A stretch of 64,000 bases of DNA, taken from Chitinophagales bacterium. GTDB lineage: Bacteria; Bacteroidota; Bacteroidia; Chitinophagales; UBA2359. The notes beneath the pieces are model-generated. The model searched no databases. It saw nothing but the letters and a program-made list of their open reading frames with translations, and had not been told where the DNA came from. The stretch spans positions 1,558,501 through 1,622,500 of the forward strand of contig JAWKLZ010000002.1 of the NCBI GenBank assembly GCA_041392475.1. Direction: 5' to 3'. A program made the position numbers and the translations under genes. This document shows positions 59,483 to 64,000 of the stretch, one piece after another (the first letter of the stretch is position 1; every line of letters begins with the position of its first letter).

Positions 59483-61912
59483 ATGTTGATACCAATGATT
59501 GCCGAAAAGGGAATACCAATGACGAATGAGGAGGAATCGGGTAGGAATACAGACTTTTTTAGGGGTAGAAACGTTAATTTTGCGAATATGAGCCTTGAGC
59601 AAATCAGCAAAATCATTTTAGGGTGCATTATTTGCATCACCGTCCTATTAGGCTACCAATTGCAGCAACTACGGTTCAGCTACGATATGGAAGATTTTTT
59701 TCCAATCAATAGCGAGGACACGCAGTTTTTTGAGCAATTTCGTCAAAATTTTGGCAATGACGATGACTTTGTATTGGTCGGAATCCAACACCATCAAGGA
59801 ATTTTCCAACACGATTTTTTGCAGCAAATAGACAGTCTCACCAAACGCATTGCCGCCTTGCCCAATATCGAAAGCGTACAATCGCTGACCAATATCAAAG
59901 AATTGCGTAGAAGTGGAATGTATTATAAATTGTTGGAAGTACCGTATTTACATTTTGATCGACCAGAGAAGTATGCCGAAGACAGTATCCGAATCTATGA
60001 AAGTCCCTTGTTGGTTGATTTTTTGGTTTCGAGTGATGCCAAGTCTGTATTGTTGTATGTCAAAAACGCCGACTTGTTGGGAGATACAGAGTGTAGAATA
60101 CTGACCAAAGATTTAGAGCGAACCTTTGAAGATTTTTCTTTTGAGGAGTATCACATTGCAGGCAGATGCACAGGGCAGACGGTGTATGTGGACATGATTC
60201 AGCGAGAAGTGCGTGTTTTTATCGGTTTTGCCATTTTAGCGATTGTGCTATTTTTGTGGCTTACCTACCGCAGTTTTTGGGGCGTATTGCTGCCTTTGTT
60301 GGTGGTTGGGCTGACGGTTTTGTGGACAATGGGGATTATGGTATTGAATGGAAAATCAGTTGATTTGATTTCCAATGTGATACCTACCATTTTGATGATT
60401 ATTGGCATTGCTGATGTCATTCACTTATTGACAGATTACGAACATAGACAAGCCGAAAATCGGGCAAAGGGTTTTCCTAAAAGTGCTACGGATATTCTCC
60501 AAACAACGGTCAAGGAAGTGGGCATGGCCACTCTATTGACGACCTTCACGACTGCCATTGGTTTTCTCACACTCACCACTTCGAGGTTCAAACCTTTGGT
60601 GGATTTGGGTTGGTACGCAACGATTGGATTGTTGATTGCCTTGTTGCTGACCTATACCTTAGTGCCGTCGGTTCTTGTACTGATTGAAGGAAAATTTCAA
60701 ATTAAAGCCCAAAAACTCAATCCCATCAGTGCCTTGAATGCCCAAAAACTACATTTGGGAAAAGGCAAAATGAATTTGCAAAACCTGTTTGATTGGACAA
60801 TGGGACATTCCAAACAAATCGTATTGGTTTCTGCAATGGTTTGTGTGGCTGCAATATGGGGAGCAAGTCAAATTAAGGTGAACATCTATATATTGGAGGA
60901 TTTGAAGGAAGAACATCCACAGCAAAAAGGCTTTGCTTTTTTTGAAGAACACTTTGGAGGTGTGCGTTCCTTTGAGTTGGCAATGAATACGAAAGATACT
61001 TCAAAGCATATTTTTGATTTTGAAGTTTTGCAGGAAATTGCATTGGTGGACAGTTTTTTGACCGAACAGTATGGTGTGAAAAACTTAATATCTCCTGTGG
61101 TCGTCATGAAAACTGCTAATCAAATTTACCATCAAGGACGCAAGGATTACTACCGAATGCCTGAAAACCCGAAGGAAACGGGGCAAATAAGCAAACGACT
61201 ACAACAATATGCCGATGATATTCAATTGAATAAATTGGTGGATGCTTCAAAAAACAAAGCGCATATCAGTGGCAAAATTCCCGATTGGGGCAGTCATCTG
61301 GTAGGTCAAAAAAATGAAGCCTTAGATTTGTTTATAACCAGAGAACTGGGTGAAAGTCAACTGGAATATAGAGTCACTGGCACAGCATATTTGATGGATT
61401 TGAACAATAGTTTTTTGGCAGAAAATGTATTGAAGGGATTGGTCATTGCTATTGTCATCATTGGTATATTGTTTGGCTGGTTGCTCCAATCATTTAGAAT
61501 GATTTTTTTGGCTTTGATTCCCAATCTTTTACCTTTGTTATTCGTGGCAGGTATTATGGGTTTTGCGGGGATTGACCTCAAAATTTCTACAGCGATTATT
61601 TTCATTGTCGCATTTGGCATTGCAGTAGATGACTCGATTCATTTTTTGAGCCGTTTTCGCAGAGAAATATGCAGTCACAAGGTAGAGGCGGCAGTTAGAG
61701 AAACCTATTTACATACAGGTAAGGCAATTATCGTTACATCGCTGATTTTGGCAGTTGGATTTTTGACGCTTTGCAGTTCCGATTTTTTAGGCACTTTTTA
61801 CATTGGTTTGTTGATTGCCGTTACATTGTTGGTCGCATTGCTGGCAGATTTGTTGTTATTACCCGTACTTTTGGTGTGGTTTTACCGTCATTATAGAAAA
61901 GGAGAATCGTGA
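59483..61912 (+). CDS. RND/MMPL-family transporter
   Basis: 809 aa, two related halves, each with one transmembrane helix, a large outside loop and five further helices. The first half has IILGCIICITVLLGYQLQQLRFSYDMEDFFP and, later, SNVIPTILMIIGIADVIHLLTDYEHR. The second half has IVLVSAMVCVAAIWGASQIKVNI and IIFIVAFGIAVDDSIHFLSRFRRE. The conserved GIADVIHL and GIAVDDSIHFL (Asp and His within the membrane) are the proton-relay-like positions of MMPL/HAE3 exporters, which move lipids or hydrophobic compounds. It may be cotranscribed with the porin gene 59 bases downstream. Confidence 0.92.
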   Translation: MLIPMIAEKGIPMTNEEESGRNTDFFRGRNVNFANMSLEQISKIILGCIICITVLLGYQLQQLRFSYDMEDFFPINSEDTQFFEQFRQNFGNDDDFVLVGIQHHQGIFQHDFLQQIDSLTKRIAALPNIESVQSLTNIKELRRSGMYYKLLEVPYLHFDRPEKYAEDSIRIYESPLLVDFLVSSDAKSVLLYVKNADLLGDTECRILTKDLERTFEDFSFEEYHIAGRCTGQTVYVDMIQREVRVFIGFAILAIVLFLWLTYRSFWGVLLPLLVVGLTVLWTMGIMVLNGKSVDLISNVIPTILMIIGIADVIHLLTDYEHRQAENRAKGFPKSATDILQTTVKEVGMATLLTTFTTAIGFLTLTTSRFKPLVDLGWYATIGLLIALLLTYTLVPSVLVLIEGKFQIKAQKLNPISALNAQKLHLGKGKMNLQNLFDWTMGHSKQIVLVSAMVCVAAIWGASQIKVNIYILEDLKEEHPQQKGFAFFEEHFGGVRSFELAMNTKDTSKHIFDFEVLQEIALVDSFLTEQYGVKNLISPVVVMKTANQIYHQGRKDYYRMPENPKETGQISKRLQQYADDIQLNKLVDASKNKAHISGKIPDWGSHLVGQKNEALDLFITRELGESQLEYRVTGTAYLMDLNNSFLAENVLKGLVIAIVIIGILFGWLLQSFRMIFLALIPNLLPLLFVAGIMGFAGIDLKISTAIIFIVAFGIAVDDSIHFLSRFRREICSHKVEAAVRETYLHTGKAIIVTSLILAVGFLTLCSSDFLGTFYIGLLIAVTLLVALLADLLLLPVLLVWFYRHYRKGES

Positions 61913-61971
61913 AAAATTCGCCTAAATAAAAGAAAATAGGTACATTCAAGTTGATTTATCAGAAAGAAAGT

Positions 61972-64000
61972 ATGAGAAAAAAAATAAGCTGCCTTCAATG
62001 GGCTGCAATGTTCTTCTTCTTTTGTTCTACATTCACTTATGCCCAACTCCCAACGCTTGGAGGAGGCAGTGGGGGTGGTTTTGGAGGAGTAAGTAGGGGA
62101 GGAGGAAGTGGAGGTACTTCAAAGCCGATATTGCAGAAAGATACACTCAATATTGACGGACGCTACGATACTATTTTGTTCAGCACAAACCCTTATACGC
62201 TGCAATTGCAGAAAATAGATACCAACATTACTAACTTGCACCGCTATCATCCTGCCCTGCAAAAGAGTGAATTTCCCTACACGCATTTGGGTAATGTCGG
62301 ACAAGCTCATCAACCATTGGTATTTGAATATCAAAGAAATATTGGCTTTCAACTGGGTATGCGGCAATTTGATGCCTATTTATTGCAGCCCGAAGACGTA
62401 CCTTATTACCATTCCCATTTTCCCTATTCTCAAATACAATACACGATTGGTCCAGAGGAGGAACAAAACTTTGGGGTAGATTTTGCAGTACATCCCAGCA
62501 AAACACTCAATATCTTTTTACGCTATCGGAGTGCCAATGCACCAGGAATATACCAGCGTCAAAAAGCCATTTTCCGAAATTTTGTGGGAAGCGTGTGGTA
62601 CCAGCATCCTAAAAATCGCTATCAGTTAATCGCTCATTACCTCAACAATAATGGAACGATTCAGCAAAACGGTGGGGTGGCGGAAGATACAACGGTCACA
62701 AAATTGAATGAAGATAAAATGTTGTTGCCTATTCGCTTATCGGCTGCAGAGAACAAATTGCGAGAGCGCAATATTTTTGTGCAGCAAACGCTGGATTTTG
62801 GAAGGCGGGTCAAACGAAAAATATCCATTGATACCAATACCATACAGCAATTGCCGATACCCATTTCTAAGGATACTACCGCCGTCCCAATTCCTAGACT
62901 TCCTAATGATACACTTCGAGATAGCACCATTGTTTCACTATCCAAAGATACGCTTCAAGACCGCATACCCATTCGTCCGATTAGGAAAAAAGCGAAGGTA
63001 ATAGAGCAGTTTATACCCAGAGGGAGAGTTGGGTATGCACTAACCTACAAAAACAATTGGTACTTGTATGACGACCAACAAACTACTGCAAATGCGGCTG
63101 ATTACTACAATGCGTTTTATTTGGGAGATGCAACAGGTATCGAAAACCGCCCTGCCCTGCTCTACACTCCAATAAGTCAAGAAACGATTCAAAATGAGGT
63201 TTTTTTGATGTGGATTGGCGACAAACAGAAAGGCAGCACGAACATTGTTCGCAATGCAAGAATTGGATTGTTGCACCAAAATACACAAGTGACTCAGGCC
63301 AATTCCATTGATAGTTTGACCTATTATACTTCCGAAACAGCAAAAAATACTTTTGCGGCAAGAATAGACACGACTCAACGCTTCAATACAGGACTACTCA
63401 ATTTTCAAGTGGAAAACGATGTGCAGAAAAGCAATCGGCGGTTCACCTATCTCCTGAAAGCTCAATATGCTCTTTTTGGCTTCAATGCGGGTGATTTCAA
63501 TGCGGAAGCCAGTATAGATTATCCCATTGCTCCCAAATTGGGCAGTCTGCAATTGAAAGGAAGTATTAAAAATTTAAGCCCCGACTTTGTTCAAAATCAT
63601 TGGTTTGGCAACTACTTCAATTGGGACAACGACTTCAAAAAAACACAGAGTTTACAAATAGAAGCGACCTATCACCATCCCAAACTGCGGCTGGAAGTGA
63701 GCGCACGCACGCAGATTTTTGACCAACTCACTATCTGGAACACCTATTCGCAACCGACTCAGCTGTCGTCTGAATTGAGTGTGAGTCAGTTTGTTTTGAA
63801 GAAAGGATTTAAGTTACTTCGCAAGTTTCAATTTGACCATACTTCCGTTGTACAGGTTTCGAGCAGCGACTTTATTCACCTGCCCACTTATTGGACTATC
63901 AATAGTTTGTACTATCAAGGATATTTGTTCAAAGGTGCAGCATTGGCAAAAGTGGGTTTCGATGTACATTACAATACCAACTATTTTGGAAATGGCTACA
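61972..64000 (+). CDS. Putative porin (Porin_10-like), 3' end outside window
   Basis: The frame stays open from ATG 61972 to the right edge, 676 codons without a stop. The signal peptide (MRKKISCLQWAAMFFFFCSTFTYA) is followed by a Gly-rich stretch (LGGGSGGGFGGVSRGGG). A long beta-barrel-like sequence follows, starting TILFSTNPYTLQLQKIDTNITNLHRYHP and with IQYTIGPEEEQNFGVDFAVHPS, which matches Bacteroidota putative porins of the Porin_10 family. The barrel probably sits in the outer membrane. The MMPL transporter gene upstream may belong to the same unit. Confidence 0.85.
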   Translation, partial: MRKKISCLQWAAMFFFFCSTFTYAQLPTLGGGSGGGFGGVSRGGGSGGTSKPILQKDTLNIDGRYDTILFSTNPYTLQLQKIDTNITNLHRYHPALQKSEFPYTHLGNVGQAHQPLVFEYQRNIGFQLGMRQFDAYLLQPEDVPYYHSHFPYSQIQYTIGPEEEQNFGVDFAVHPSKTLNIFLRYRSANAPGIYQRQKAIFRNFVGSVWYQHPKNRYQLIAHYLNNNGTIQQNGGVAEDTTVTKLNEDKMLLPIRLSAAENKLRERNIFVQQTLDFGRRVKRKISIDTNTIQQLPIPISKDTTAVPIPRLPNDTLRDSTIVSLSKDTLQDRIPIRPIRKKAKVIEQFIPRGRVGYALTYKNNWYLYDDQQTTANAADYYNAFYLGDATGIENRPALLYTPISQETIQNEVFLMWIGDKQKGSTNIVRNARIGLLHQNTQVTQANSIDSLTYYTSETAKNTFAARIDTTQRFNTGLLNFQVENDVQKSNRRFTYLLKAQYALFGFNAGDFNAEASIDYPIAPKLGSLQLKGSIKNLSPDFVQNHWFGNYFNWDNDFKKTQSLQIEATYHHPKLRLEVSARTQIFDQLTIWNTYSQPTQLSSELSVSQFVLKKGFKLLRKFQFDHTSVVQVSSSDFIHLPTYWTINSLYYQGYLFKGAALAKVGFDVHYNTNYFGNGY

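Noticed and set aside
1..64000. tRNA, rRNA, CRISPR and transposase genes
   Set aside because: Nothing resembling a tRNA cloverleaf, a spaced direct-repeat array or a transposase reading frame was found on either strand by eye.

Overview
The window comes from an AT-rich bacterium of the phylum Bacteroidota, most likely a relative of the Saprospirales (Lewinella or Haliscomenobacter type). The phylum is supported by promoters of the TAnnTTTG type, several secreted proteins with C-terminal type IX secretion (T9SS type A) sorting domains, FecI/FecR/TonB-receptor and LytS/LytTR pairs, a Porin_10-like protein and a TMEM220-family protein. The order-level placement is inference. I saw no tRNA, rRNA, CRISPR array, prophage or intact insertion sequence.

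Left part (1-28 kb): mostly household genes in short operons. These are the end of a CHAT-domain protein, frr, a BatE-like TPR/SH3 protein, an amidohydrolase, a TetR regulator, a HAD phosphatase paired with a kinase-fold protein, a DUF1016 nuclease, a T9SS protein, a BlaI/M56 pair divergent from rnhB, a LysM/SLT protein that lacks its catalytic glutamate, three lipoproteins (DUF4837, dienelactone-hydrolase-like and methyltransferase-like), hflX, icd, prs-rplY, pth, a FAH-family enzyme, a fused alpha/beta 2-oxoacid dehydrogenase E1 and a DUF2007-like membrane protein. Two 77-78 bp palindromic elements and a second short repeat family lie in the intergenic gaps.

Centre (27-40.5 kb): this is the most interesting region. 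An ECF sigma factor and a membrane anti-sigma-like protein with TPR repeats are followed by a secreted subtilisin, a grasp-with-SPASM RiPP cluster and a two-gene operon of a T9SS protein and a TPR-CHAT protease. The RiPP cluster has a previously uncalled 56-aa precursor with a GG leader, an ATP-grasp ligase, a 78-aa accessory protein and a SPASM protein without the radical-SAM cysteines. The same bipartite motif, GTTTAC-N18/19-TTTACTA, lies upstream of the sigma gene, the subtilisin, the RiPP precursor and the T9SS-CHAT operon, and A/T tracts precede the three structural copies. I read this as an autoregulated ECF regulon joining a peptide natural product, a secreted protease and a caspase-like CHAT protein.

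Right part (40.5-64 kb): udk, an ankyrin protein, tyrS with a Thr in place of the first HIGH histidine, two small exported proteins, a LytS/LytTR pair, an FdhF/YdeP oxidoreductase with miaE, a FecI-FecR-TonB receptor operon, TMEM220, a small barrel protein, an orphan histidine kinase, a MuiA-like protein, an RND/MMPL exporter and the start of a putative porin that runs off the right edge.
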